This document shows positions 26,545 to 35,961 of a stretch of 64,000 nucleotides of DNA, in pieces. The notes under the pieces are model-generated. The model ran no database searches and was not told the DNA's origin. It saw only the letters and a program-made list of their open reading frames with translations. Source of the stretch: an uncultured Aquimarina sp. (GTDB lineage Bacteria > Bacteroidota > Bacteroidia > Flavobacteriales > Flavobacteriaceae); assembly GCA_947498705.1 (NCBI GenBank), contig CANMLW010000011.1:1-64000 (forward strand), read 5' to 3'. The stretch's first letter is position 1. Each line of letters opens with the position of its first letter. Position numbers and translations under genes: made by a program.

Positions 26545-28776
26545 ATGTCAACACATGATAACCTGCCAAAGGCAGATGGAAACAAAGAGAATAAGACAGA
26601 AACTTTGGATGTAAATTCGGAGGTAGAAAACATAAACGCAAGTGTATCAAACATTATTCCAGATACAATTGATCAAACCTCTTCTGAAACCAATTCTACA
26701 TCAACTCCCGAGGATCTCAAAGAAGAAGCTGTAGATATTGTCAATCCGCAAATTACCGATGCCGTTGAAGAACAGCAGGAAGTAACGAAAAAATCAGAAG
26801 AACCTTCAACCGAAGAAATCTCAAATTCTGAAAGTGTTTCAGAACAAAAGGATGACACTAGAGATCAGGCTAATGAAGAAACAACTACTGTTAATCCTCA
26901 GGTAACAGATGCTGTGTCTCATCAAAAAGAAAGCGAAGAAGAATCTCAAGTACCTACGACAGAAACGGAAACTTCAGAAAAAAATGATCAAATACAGGAT
27001 CAGATGGATGAAGCCGTTGCAGAGCATAGTGAAGACGAAACTACCATCGAAAGCCATAGCATCGAGAAAAAAGACTATCATGCAATGAGCAAAGAAGAGT
27101 TAGTTAAAGAATTGCAAACTTTGGTAAAAAATGAAAAGGTTCAGGCAATTCGAGAACATATAGATGAGATCAAAACAGAATTTAACCAAAAATTTAACGA
27201 AGAAGAAGAGCAAAAAAAGGAAGAATTTTTGGCAGATGGAGGAGACTTGATTGATTTCTATTATTCTACTCCCTTGAAAAAAGAATTTAATTCGGCATAT
27301 TTTGATTATAAAGAAAAGAGAAATGCTTATTATCAAAATCTAAAAAAAGATCTTCAGGCAAATTTGAACAGAAGACTTGAATTGATAGAAGAATTAAAAG
27401 GTTTACTAAATGTAGACGAAAATATTAACACTACATACAATCACTTTAAAAGCATACAAGAGAGATGGCGCAATGCTGGTGCAATCCCAAGAGACAAATA
27501 CAATACAGTCTGGAACACCTATCATCATCATTCTGAAAACTTTTATGATTTTTTACATTTAAATAGAGAGTTTAGAGATCTTGATTTTAAACATAATCTT
27601 GAGCAAAAACTTAAAATTATTGAGCGTGCTACAGAATTAGCACAAGAAACTGATGTAAACAGAGCATTTAGAGAGTTACAGCAGCTTCATAAAATGTGGA
27701 AAGAAGATTTAGGCCCTGTAGAGAAAGAATATCGAGAACCTATTTGGCAAAAGTTTAGTGTTCTTACCAAGCAAATTCACGAAAATCGCCAGAATTATTT
27801 TAAAGACCTGGATAAGGTTTACGAGAAAAATCTGGAAGTAAAAAGAGAAATTATTTCTAAAATAATTACTGTTAGTGAGGATCGACCAAAGAATCACAGT
27901 GGATGGCAACAGAAAATAAAAGAGATTGAAGCATTGCGAGAAGACTTTTTTAAAGCAGGAAAAGTACCATCAAATATTAATGAACATATATGGGGTGAGT
28001 TTAAAACTGCCGTTAGAAGTTTTAATCACAATAAAAACGATTTCTACAAAAGCCTTAAAAAAGATCAGTTTGAAAATCTAAACAAAAAGATGGAGCTGAT
28101 ACAAATTGCAGAAAACAATAAGGACAGTGATGATTTTAATGTGGTAACACCTCTAATGAAAAAAATCCAATCTGATTGGAAAAAGATTGGGCACGTTCCT
28201 AGAAAAGACAGCGATAAGATCTGGAAAAGATTTAAGGAAGCCTGTAATTTTTATTTTGACAGATTACATGCAGAAAGAAATGAAACTAATAAAGAAGAAT
28301 TAGTTTCTTTAGAAAAGAAACAGGCACATTTAGAAGAACTTAAAGAAGTTAAACTTTCAGGAAACCCTGAAACAGATCTTAAAACAATAAAAGAGAATAT
28401 TGCTTTATGGAAAACTCTTGGACGAGTACCTTATAAAAGTAAGGGCATTGACAATGATTACAATAAAGCTCTAGATGGTCTATTCCAACAGCTTAACTTA
28501 AGCCGTAAAGAAACTGAACTTATTAAGTATGAAAATAAGCTAAGTTCATTATCCAATCAAACCGATGATCGCGCTTTAAGAAATGAACAAAATTTCATTA
28601 GGAAAAAAATTGAAGAAGTGAATGGTGAAATTCGTCAATTAGAAAATAACCTTCAATTCTTTAAACATGCAAAAGATGACAACCCGATGGTTCTTGATGT
28701 TCAAAAAAATATAGCAAAACATCGAGAAAATTTAGAAGTTTGGAAAGAAAAACTTAAAAAGATCAAACAACTTTAG
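26545..28776 (+). CDS. DUF349 repeat protein with acidic N-terminal tail
   Basis: The 743-residue cytoplasmic protein has two parts. Residues 1-180 are acidic, low complexity and Ser/Thr/Glu-rich, and contain a duplicated 9-residue block with one substitution (VNPQITDAV at 66-74, VNPQVTDAV at 116-124), so the tail grew by a roughly 50-residue duplication. The rest is helical with about five DUF349 repeats, each with a W-x(6)-P pattern such as RWRNAGAIPRDKYNTVWNTY, MWKEDLGPVEKEYREPIW and DWKKIGHVPRKDSDKIWKRF, ending in a coiled coil. The family is poorly understood. The methyltransferase gene starts 2 bases after its stop. Confidence 0.9.
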   Translation: MSTHDNLPKADGNKENKTETLDVNSEVENINASVSNIIPDTIDQTSSETNSTSTPEDLKEEAVDIVNPQITDAVEEQQEVTKKSEEPSTEEISNSESVSEQKDDTRDQANEETTTVNPQVTDAVSHQKESEEESQVPTTETETSEKNDQIQDQMDEAVAEHSEDETTIESHSIEKKDYHAMSKEELVKELQTLVKNEKVQAIREHIDEIKTEFNQKFNEEEEQKKEEFLADGGDLIDFYYSTPLKKEFNSAYFDYKEKRNAYYQNLKKDLQANLNRRLELIEELKGLLNVDENINTTYNHFKSIQERWRNAGAIPRDKYNTVWNTYHHHSENFYDFLHLNREFRDLDFKHNLEQKLKIIERATELAQETDVNRAFRELQQLHKMWKEDLGPVEKEYREPIWQKFSVLTKQIHENRQNYFKDLDKVYEKNLEVKREIISKIITVSEDRPKNHSGWQQKIKEIEALREDFFKAGKVPSNINEHIWGEFKTAVRSFNHNKNDFYKSLKKDQFENLNKKMELIQIAENNKDSDDFNVVTPLMKKIQSDWKKIGHVPRKDSDKIWKRFKEACNFYFDRLHAERNETNKEELVSLEKKQAHLEELKEVKLSGNPETDLKTIKENIALWKTLGRVPYKSKGIDNDYNKALDGLFQQLNLSRKETELIKYENKLSSLSNQTDDRALRNEQNFIRKKIEEVNGEIRQLENNLQFFKHAKDDNPMVLDVQKNIAKHRENLEVWKEKLKKIKQL

Positions 28777-28778
28777 TA

Positions 28779-29408
28779 ATGTTATGTCTTCTGTGTAATT
28801 CAGAAACTATATTGTGTTCTGAAATACAGGAGAAAACATATTATAAATGCACAAAATGTGAAGGTATCATGCTAGATCCTTCACATTTTCTTTCTCAAGG
28901 AAAAGAGAAAGAACACTATGACTTGCATCAAAACGACATTAATGATCATGCTTATCAAAATTTCGTATCCCCTATCGTTAATGGTGTTTTAGAAACATAT
29001 TCTTCTACTCATAAAGGATTGGATTTTGGTGCGGGAAGCGGCCCTGTAATTACTCATTTACTAGTTAATAATGAGTATGATATTGTTGCATATGACCCCT
29101 ATTTTTGTTCAGACAAAAAACTTCTTGAAAAAAGATATGATTATATTGTTTGCTGCGAGGTTATGGAACATTTTTATAATCCCGCCAAAGAATTTGGTTT
29201 ATTAAAATCTCTACTCTTACCAAACGGAACATTATATTGTAAAACCAAATTATACAACCCAACAATCAATTTTACTACCTGGTGGTATAAAAATGACCCT
29301 ACTCATGTATTCTTTTATTCTAACAACACGCTACTATGGATAAAAAATCAATATAAGTTTGAATCTGTTACTATCAACGATGCTATTATAACTTTCAAAA
29401 ACACATAA
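28779..29408 (+). CDS. SAM-dependent methyltransferase with zinc ribbon
   Basis: The 209-residue protein starts with two CxxC knuckles (CLLC at about 3-6 and CTKC at about 24-27), likely binding zinc, followed by a class I methyltransferase fold. The SAM motif GLDFGAGSGPVITHLL, an acidic residue in VAYDPYF and motif IVCCEVMEHF are visible. Substrate unknown; the VMEHF and TLYCKTKLYNP segments fit Methyltransf_11/23-type enzymes. It lies 2 bases downstream of the DUF349 gene, so the two form an operon, and it ends at a bidirectional hairpin facing susD. Confidence 0.9.
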   Translation: MLCLLCNSETILCSEIQEKTYYKCTKCEGIMLDPSHFLSQGKEKEHYDLHQNDINDHAYQNFVSPIVNGVLETYSSTHKGLDFGAGSGPVITHLLVNNEYDIVAYDPYFCSDKKLLEKRYDYIVCCEVMEHFYNPAKEFGLLKSLLLPNGTLYCKTKLYNPTINFTTWWYKNDPTHVFFYSNNTLLWIKNQYKFESVTINDAIITFKNT

Positions 29409-29412
29409 AAGC

Positions 29413-29444
29413 AAACACCTACCAATAAATATCAGTAGGTGTTT
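29413..29444. terminator. Bidirectional terminator between the methyltransferase and susD
   Basis: AAACACCTAC (29413-29422) pairs perfectly with GTAGGTGTTT (29435-29444). It lies between the convergent 3' ends of the methyltransferase and the SusD gene. The minus-strand side is followed by TTTGCTTTT, so it is best placed to end susD transcription. Confidence 0.85.
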
Positions 29445-29465
29445 ACAGGTATGATGGCTAATCAT

Positions 29466-30932
29466 CTAATACCCGGGGTTTTGTTGGTTGGCCACCGTTG
29501 GATTTGCATTAATCTCATCTACAGGTATAGGAAATTGAAATCTAAAATTACCAGCTTCAAGAATTGGAGTCTCTGGTGCTGTACCACTGCCGTCAATAAT
29601 ATCACCATTGGTAGCATTACGCATGATACTCTCTCCTCTTCTTTTTATATCAAAGAACCTGTGTCCTTCACATGCCAATTCGACTCTCCTTTCAAACTGT
29701 ATAGCATCTTCTAATGCCTGTCCGGTTTCTGCACCAGCCACAAAAGGAGAATATCTTTCTGCTCTTAATTGATTCAATGTTGTTAAAGCATCTCCTTCTA
29801 AGCTTAATTCATATTGCGCTTCAGCCTTATTTAGTAAAACTTCTGCGGTACGCAATATTTTTACATCTACCAAGCCATTTACCTGCCCCGTTTCTCCTAA
29901 AAATTTCTTGATAGCATTATAATCATTGCCTTGATTGCTTCCTACAAACTGTAGAACATCTCTCCTTACATCATCTGTAGCAATGCTATTAAAAAAATCA
30001 AAATCAAGTACATATTCTGAAACCGTATTTCCTCCAGAAGATTGGCTGTAAAGTACCCCTACATTATTACCATCTGACTCTGAGGTAGTATTAATTGAAA
30101 GTTCAATAATGACACCGGCATTATTCGAATCGGTATATACATCTGGTAACTCGGTTGTGGTAGCTAATGCAGCGGTTACATTATTAGCTGCATCTATAGC
30201 TTTTTGATACTCTCCGTTATAAAGATATACTCTAGAGAGTAATGCATTGATCCCATTTTTATTCAATCTTCCTTCTCCATTATCATCTCCGATCAATGTA
30301 CTTGCCCGTTCCAGATCTTCAATAATTTCTGTATAATTAGAAGCGATTGTTTCTCTACCGGGTTGTTGAGCAAAAGGGTCTCCTCCTGTATCTCCATCTT
30401 CAACTTTAAGATATGTGACTCCAAATGCACTATTAGCATCGTTATTTTGCGTTGGAATCGGCCCAAAAATTCTAGCCAAATCAAAATGAGCCCATGCTCT
30501 TACTCCCAGTGCTTGCCCCAAAATATTATCTTGAGCAGGATCGCCATCTAAATTTGCTATTTGCCCTATTACCAAATTTGCTCCATTAATTGCCTCATAA
30601 GCTTCGCTATAAAATAAAGGAATTGCTCCTAAAGTGCTTGGAACATAGCGTAAGTCATGATAATCATCATTAGACCTTCTACCTGTTTGTGCCTGAATTA
30701 CATTGTCTGAAATAATATCAGGAATTCCTTGAAGTCCCGAGCCTGGATCAGAATAGTATAGCCACAACTGTCTATAAGCACCATCAACTCCTATCTGAAA
30801 AGTTTCTGGGGTATTAAAAAATGTATTAGGGTTACCTTCGGTAAAAGGTTCTAAATCGTTTAATTCATCGTCACAAGCAAAAAAGCCAAGCGAAAGAAAC
30901 AAAATAGCTAGTATATAAATTTTATTATTCAT
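29466..30932 (-). CDS. RagB/SusD family outer membrane lipoprotein
   Basis: The 488-residue protein has a lipoprotein signal (SLGFFACDD, acylated Cys at position 20). The SusD fold is shown by NTFFNTPETFQIGVDGAYRQLW, TPR-like helices (ALGVRAWAHFDLARIFGPIP), RTAEVLLNKAEAQYEL, LTTLNQLRAERY and the C-terminal FERRVELACEGHRFFDIKR. SusD proteins cap the SusC channel and capture glycans or other nutrients at the cell surface. The gene starts 15 bases after the susC stop, so the two form the usual pair. The substrate is not encoded in the sequence; chitin oligosaccharides are suggested only by the shared motif with the chitinase. Confidence 0.96.
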   Translation of the reverse strand: MNNKIYILAILFLSLGFFACDDELNDLEPFTEGNPNTFFNTPETFQIGVDGAYRQLWLYYSDPGSGLQGIPDIISDNVIQAQTGRRSNDDYHDLRYVPSTLGAIPLFYSEAYEAINGANLVIGQIANLDGDPAQDNILGQALGVRAWAHFDLARIFGPIPTQNNDANSAFGVTYLKVEDGDTGGDPFAQQPGRETIASNYTEIIEDLERASTLIGDDNGEGRLNKNGINALLSRVYLYNGEYQKAIDAANNVTAALATTTELPDVYTDSNNAGVIIELSINTTSESDGNNVGVLYSQSSGGNTVSEYVLDFDFFNSIATDDVRRDVLQFVGSNQGNDYNAIKKFLGETGQVNGLVDVKILRTAEVLLNKAEAQYELSLEGDALTTLNQLRAERYSPFVAGAETGQALEDAIQFERRVELACEGHRFFDIKRRGESIMRNATNGDIIDGSGTAPETPILEAGNFRFQFPIPVDEINANPTVANQQNPGY

Positions 30933-30947
30933 CTCGTGTTGTTTTAA

Positions 30948-33900
30948 TTAAAATCCTACTTCAATTCCGAAAGTATAAGATCTGGTTTGTGGATAACTAA
31001 ATAAACTAAACTCCCCCGGAACAAAACCTTGATCTCCTGGTTCTCCATTCTCTGCAGAACCCAAACCAATTTCGGGGTCTCCTTCATAGTCTGTTATTGT
31101 TAAAAGATTTTGTCCTGTAACAAAAAATCTCATGGAATCTAGTTTGATGACCTCCAAAAATTTTCTAGGCATATTGTAATCTAATGTCAGGGTTCTCAAC
31201 CTTATAAAGTCTCCTTTTTCTAAAAATCTCGTAGTCCCAGATTGATCTGCCGTACCTTGAAATAATGGACTTGGTAATACTCCCGTATCTCCTGGTTGTT
31301 TCCAATAATTAAAAGCACTGGTACGTAAATTCGAATCAATATTTCCTATAAATTCTCCTTGTGCTCTTTGAAAATTTAAGATGTAATTACCTCCTCTGTA
31401 TACAAAGTCACTTCGTAAACCAAATCCTTTATATTTTACAGAAGCAAAGAAGCCTCCTTCCAGATTTGCAATAGGCGATTTTCCTTCTTGTAACTTTTGA
31501 AAACTATCACTATAGGTTTCTGTAATATTACCATCCAGATCAACATATTGCGGAGCACCATTTGCCGGGTTTACTCCCGCATACTCTACCAGGTAATAGG
31601 AATTAATCTCCTGTCCCTCTCGAAGAATTATATTACCAAATGTTCCTGTAACAATATCTTGACTATTGATTAGTTTTTTAACTTCTGTATCCAAAAAGGT
31701 AACATTTCCCCCAACAGACAATTTGAAATCTTCTTTTCTAATTATATCTGCGTTCAAACTAATTTCTAGTCCACTATTTTCTACCTCACCCACATTTTGG
31801 AAAATACTGTTATTCTCATCTCCAACCGTAAAAGAAATTGGTCTATCTAAAAGAAGATCTTTAGAATTCTTCTTAAAATAATCAATAACACCGTTTATCC
31901 TATTATCTAAAAAAGCAAATTCTACACCGATATCTAATATCGCTTGTGACTCCCACTGAATAGATGGATTAGGAGTGTTTATTGGTGAGGCTGTTGTGTT
32001 TCCATTATAGGTATTATTAAAAGTCAATAAGTCTACAAATTGAAAATCAGGAATGTTTTGATTACCTGATGTTCCGTAGGAAGCTCTAATTTTTAAATCA
32101 TTGAAGAAGGAATCTTCCATAAAGCTTTCTTTAGCAATATTCCAAGCTAAACTTCCACTCATAAAAACACCATATTTATTTTCAGGACCAAACTTTGATG
32201 AGCCATCTCTTCTTATCGAAGCCGATGCTATGTATTTACCATCAAAATCGTAATCCATAAATAAAGCTTGAGAGAACAAAACTCTTCTATCTTCATCAGA
32301 TCCCGCAGCCGTAGCTTCTGCAGCCACATCTAAATAAGGAATATCTGCCGAAGGAAACCCCCTTGCTGTAGCAAATAAATCTGTTCTTATATTTTCATTA
32401 TACTCTAGTAAAAAGCTAGCCGATATATTATGAACTTCATTAAAAGTATCATTATAACTAAATAAATTGGATACATTATATTCAAAGTCCAATGCATAGT
32501 TTTCTGTTTGAGTTCCTGGAAAATTACTATCTCCAATAAATCCCTGTAAAACACCTCCTTGTAATGATCTATTAGTTCTATTAAAACGATTACTAACAAG
32601 ACCAACTGCAAAACGATCTGAAAACTTATCGGATAATTGTAGATTAGCAGCAATATTACCTATTACCAAAAGGTTACGGTTATCTTCTGGCTCTGTTTGC
32701 AATGCTCTTGCTATAGGAAAAAACGTAGTTGTTGGGTTATAAACTGGATTTCCTTGTGCATCTAATAAAATATTACCGTTAGCATCTCTAGAAAAAAGAG
32801 GGTCATAAGGGTTATAATCATACATTGCCCGAAATGGATTTTGAACATTGTTTCTATCCCTAGGTAGATCTGTTGTGCTTCTTGCATATGACACATTAGC
32901 ATCTATACCCAACCAATCTTTTGCCTGATATGATGTATTTAAACGAGCCGTTATTCTTTCAAAACCATCGATACGATCAATTACCCCTGTATTTTTATCA
33001 TAACCCAAAGACAAAAAGTAAGACAATCGTTCTTCTGCTCCAGATATCGACAAGTTGTTAGATTGTACAATTGATTTTCTTAAAAGCTCCTCTTCCCAAT
33101 CTGTATCCAGAGCAATAAGAGATTGTAATTGCGATGGAGTAGAGGTCGCTCCAGGAAGACTTGCTGCCGCTCCTACTCCCAAATCAGCATATTGTTTTTC
33201 TATATCAAGCTTTTGTGCTGCATTCATTAAATCAAAAGGATCAGGTATTCGCTGTCCAAAACCATAAGAAGATGTAAACCTGATCTTTGCCTCCCCTTTT
33301 TTTCCTTTCTTAGTTGTTATTAGCACTACTCCATTTGCTCCTCTAGATCCATATTTGGATGCAGATGCAGCATCTTTAAGTATCGATATTGATTCAATAT
33401 CATTAGGGTTAAGGTTTCCCAAAGGGTTGAAGTTATTATTTAATGTATTATCTGTTATTGGTATGGGCACGCCATCTATAACATAAAGTGGTGTGGTACT
33501 TGCATTGATAGATCCAACCCCTCGAATTTGAACAAAAGCTGTATTCCCAGGTCTACCATTTGCAGCTGTTATTTGTACCCCCGATGCTTGACCTTGAAGA
33601 ATATTGTCAATACTTGTCGAAGGAACAAAATCCTCTAGGTCTTGTGAACCAACTACTGAAATTGCCGATGTTACATTTGACCTTTTAGAAACACCATATG
33701 CTGTAATTACCACTTCTTCTAACTCACTAGAAGAGGCCTCCATTTGAATGTTAATCGTTGTATTATCATCAACAACAATACTTTTGGTTGCTAACCCTAC
33801 GTAACTAAAAGTGACAACATCTCCTTTATTTACCGATAGCGAATACTTGCCATCAAAATCTGTTTGTGTTCCTTTATTTGAGTTTTTTACGAGAACATTT

Positions 33901-34022
33901 ACCCCTGGCAGTGGTAATTCATTCATATCTGTAACAATACCCGATACGTCAATTTCTTGCGCAAGTACTAAATTACTCACAAAAAATAATAGCATCATAA
34001 ACTTGTAATGATGTACCTTCAT
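30948..34022 (-). CDS. SusC/RagA TonB-linked outer membrane transporter
   Basis: This 1024-residue outer membrane beta-barrel imports nutrients using TonB energy. After a signal peptide (about 1-21) comes the carboxypeptidase-like domain typical of SusC (IDVSGIVTDMNELPLPGVNVLVK in part), then the plug domain with ILQGQASGVQI, RGVGSINASTTPLYVIDGVPI and LKDAASASKYGSRGANGVVLITTKKGKKG, quoted here in short pieces, and a barrel ending in an aromatic F (SYTFGIEVGF). A -7 element at 34036-34043 puts the promoter just upstream. It is the first gene of the susCD pair. Confidence 0.97.
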   Translation of the reverse strand: MKVHHYKFMMLLFFVSNLVLAQEIDVSGIVTDMNELPLPGVNVLVKNSNKGTQTDFDGKYSLSVNKGDVVTFSYVGLATKSIVVDDNTTINIQMEASSSELEEVVITAYGVSKRSNVTSAISVVGSQDLEDFVPSTSIDNILQGQASGVQITAANGRPGNTAFVQIRGVGSINASTTPLYVIDGVPIPITDNTLNNNFNPLGNLNPNDIESISILKDAASASKYGSRGANGVVLITTKKGKKGEAKIRFTSSYGFGQRIPDPFDLMNAAQKLDIEKQYADLGVGAAASLPGATSTPSQLQSLIALDTDWEEELLRKSIVQSNNLSISGAEERLSYFLSLGYDKNTGVIDRIDGFERITARLNTSYQAKDWLGIDANVSYARSTTDLPRDRNNVQNPFRAMYDYNPYDPLFSRDANGNILLDAQGNPVYNPTTTFFPIARALQTEPEDNRNLLVIGNIAANLQLSDKFSDRFAVGLVSNRFNRTNRSLQGGVLQGFIGDSNFPGTQTENYALDFEYNVSNLFSYNDTFNEVHNISASFLLEYNENIRTDLFATARGFPSADIPYLDVAAEATAAGSDEDRRVLFSQALFMDYDFDGKYIASASIRRDGSSKFGPENKYGVFMSGSLAWNIAKESFMEDSFFNDLKIRASYGTSGNQNIPDFQFVDLLTFNNTYNGNTTASPINTPNPSIQWESQAILDIGVEFAFLDNRINGVIDYFKKNSKDLLLDRPISFTVGDENNSIFQNVGEVENSGLEISLNADIIRKEDFKLSVGGNVTFLDTEVKKLINSQDIVTGTFGNIILREGQEINSYYLVEYAGVNPANGAPQYVDLDGNITETYSDSFQKLQEGKSPIANLEGGFFASVKYKGFGLRSDFVYRGGNYILNFQRAQGEFIGNIDSNLRTSAFNYWKQPGDTGVLPSPLFQGTADQSGTTRFLEKGDFIRLRTLTLDYNMPRKFLEVIKLDSMRFFVTGQNLLTITDYEGDPEIGLGSAENGEPGDQGFVPGEFSLFSYPQTRSYTFGIEVGF

Positions 34023-34035
34023 AAATTAAAATTTT

Positions 34036-34043
34036 CAAAATTA
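34036..34043 (-). promoter_or_regulatory. -7 promoter element of susC
   Basis: On the minus strand this reads TAATTTTG, an exact match to TAnnTTTG, 13 bases before the susC ATG. A palindrome at 34047-34062 lies directly upstream. Confidence 0.55.
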
Positions 34044-34046
34044 TAC

Positions 34047-34062
34047 TTAACGAAAGCGTTAA
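34047..34062. promoter_or_regulatory. Palindromic operator candidate upstream of susC
   Basis: TTAACG (34047-34052), AAAG, CGTTAA (34057-34062) is a perfect 6-bp inverted repeat with a 4-base centre, placed between the expected -7 and -33 elements of susC. A site here could bind a repressor or a LacI-type protein. A related half-site, TTAACGAAG, occurs on the minus strand upstream of the chitinase. Confidence 0.35.
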
Positions 34063-34362
34063 CCTTAAAAGGAAGGTGGATAAAATCTTTATGGCTAATT
34101 CAATTTTTCAAAAACTTAACCCGCTTTATGAAAACATTAGGTAATACACCCCCCTTTAAGTATTATACGCATTAAAATGACTACGCATAAAGAACCTCAG
34201 TTTATTAAAACTTCTAATCATTATTATTCAAATAAGAGTTTGTGAATTACAATGCTAATTTTAGTAAATGTGAAATCTAATTTATTGTCTAAAGCCCTAA
34301 TTATTTGACAATTCTATATGTTTAATCCAAGTTTAAAGAAACATCGAATTGGTTTAAAAAAA
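34063..34362. other. Upstream region of susC
   Basis: This is the 300-base region between the susC palindrome and the terminator of the AraC-type regulator. No gene is seen apart from the C-run motif annotated at 34141-34163. Confidence 0.5.
34141..34163 (+). promoter_or_regulatory. C-run motif upstream of susC
   Basis: This reads GTAATA, CA, CCCCCC, TTT, AA, GTAT and agrees at 16 of 23 positions with the chitinase upstream site. It lies about 120-140 bases upstream of the susC start and points the opposite way to the gene. The outer arms GTAATAC and GTATTAT are nearly inverted repeats. Confidence 0.4.
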
Positions 34363-34385
34363 GGTAACCCCCATAAGGGTTTACC
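34363..34385 (-). terminator. Terminator of the AraC-type regulator gene
   Basis: GGTAACCC (34363-34370) pairs with GGGTTTACC (34377-34385). On the minus strand the hairpin is followed by TTTTTTT, and it lies about 50 bases after the stop of the regulator gene. Confidence 0.85.
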
Positions 34386-34431
34386 TCCTTCCCGAAGAAA
34401 GTTTACTTTACTTTTTTGCAGTATTCAAAAG

Positions 34432-35961
34432 TTATGACTTAACATATTCTGATGGAGTAATTTTATTATATTTTTTAAAAGATTTGTTAAAAGTAACTTT
34501 ATTATTAAAGCCTACTTCGTAGGCCACTTGTATAATATTTACTTTTTTATGCCTATCATTTTTTAAAAGCATTTTGGCTTCCTCAATTCTATACTTATTG
34601 ATTAATTCAAAAAAATTAAGATCAAATTGTTCATTAATGATTTGAGATGTATTATGTCTAGTGGTACCTAATAGTTCTGATAATTCTCGAAGGTTGATGT
34701 CATTTTTTCTATATATTTTTTCTTCATTCAACAAATGCAACAACTTAGCCTTAAGTTCTAAAGAAAGTGCCTGAGTAAGACCTGACTTTTTATATTTGCT
34801 TGACGAATAATCAAACCTCTTTGGTTTCGGTATATTTACTAAACCAAATATAGAAGGATACACAAATGCTGTATAGCTTATGTATAATATTATAAATGCT
34901 ATAGATACTATTAAGAAATGAATAGGTATATCTTGTATAAAACGTCTAATAGAAAAAATATCATATACTAAATAACAAATCGTATATATAGAATATGATA
35001 CAATTATATTTCTATACCAACGAAAATGTTTTTGAGAAACCAATACTTCTCTATTTATCAATTTATTATAAACTTTAACAAGTAGAAGCATATATACTAT
35101 TAGAGAAACTAGTTTTGCATCAGACAAAAATGTGATGTATGGTCTTTTATCGTTTAACATAATCCAAAGCTTCTCTTCTGCAGATAAATTATAGATAGGA
35201 AACAACACAATGATTAATATTATAGTAGGAACCAGATGCAACATATCTACAGCAGAAAACACATGTTTAAAAAGTACTTTTTTTAGATAGAAATAAAGCA
35301 ACGGGCCATACATAAATGACGTTATTGTTGAAAAATATAACGAATTAGGAAAGTAAAATTCGTAATTGGTTGGTAATAGACTGATATTAATAATGAAAAT
35401 AGAATGTTGCAATAAAAAGGCACTTATCAAAAAATTTCCAATCCTATCTGCACGTCTTCTAAGATTTAGAATTATCGCTACAAAAACCCCAATAAATCCA
35501 ACATATAGAAAAAACATCCACCATATATCAAGCTGTTTTTTATATTTTTTTGACAATCGCATATAACTACTGGTGTTTCTAATAGAATCAAAATGATTGT
35601 CTTCTATAAAAGATATATCAAGACTGGTCTTAATATATTTTTCTATATAATTACATGCTAATTGAGCTTCTTTCTTTTCTGCGTATAAAAATGCTGATTT
35701 TTTAAAAAATAATATTGAATCTTTTTTTTGATTGGCTTTTGCTAATGATTCAAACATTAAATCATAAAACACTATCTTATTAGTAATATTAGGTTGCCAG
35801 TCATCAGTTTCATTCACTTCTTCTAATATTTTCATTTCTATGCTACCATATATTTTTGGCGGAATTATGATTCCAAAAACAAAGAGTATTAATAAATAAG
35901 AAAATATTTTTATTTTGTGTATAAGCCCCATCATATCTATATAAACATTATTATTTGCCAT
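34432..35961 (-). CDS. Membrane-embedded AraC-type regulator
   Basis: The 509-residue protein joins a membrane sensor with a DNA-binding domain. Residues about 15-35 are hydrophobic, about 36-145 are polar, then seven hydrophobic segments span about 148-375. The C-terminal region (about 405-509) is an AraC/HTH_18 domain with INLRELSELLGTTRHNTSQIINEQ, KYRIEEAKMLL and VAYEVGFNNKVTFNKSFKK, followed by TPSEYV. A polar region followed by several helices and AraC suggests a one-component sensor. The start at 35961 could also be at the Met-Met of residues 10-11. It lies upstream of susC on the same strand with its own terminator, so it is a likely regulator of susCD. Confidence 0.9.
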   Translation of the reverse strand: MANNNVYIDMMGLIHKIKIFSYLLILFVFGIIIPPKIYGSIEMKILEEVNETDDWQPNITNKIVFYDLMFESLAKANQKKDSILFFKKSAFLYAEKKEAQLACNYIEKYIKTSLDISFIEDNHFDSIRNTSSYMRLSKKYKKQLDIWWMFFLYVGFIGVFVAIILNLRRRADRIGNFLISAFLLQHSIFIINISLLPTNYEFYFPNSLYFSTITSFMYGPLLYFYLKKVLFKHVFSAVDMLHLVPTIILIIVLFPIYNLSAEEKLWIMLNDKRPYITFLSDAKLVSLIVYMLLLVKVYNKLINREVLVSQKHFRWYRNIIVSYSIYTICYLVYDIFSIRRFIQDIPIHFLIVSIAFIILYISYTAFVYPSIFGLVNIPKPKRFDYSSSKYKKSGLTQALSLELKAKLLHLLNEEKIYRKNDINLRELSELLGTTRHNTSQIINEQFDLNFFELINKYRIEEAKMLLKNDRHKKVNIIQVAYEVGFNNKVTFNKSFKKYNKITPSEYVKS

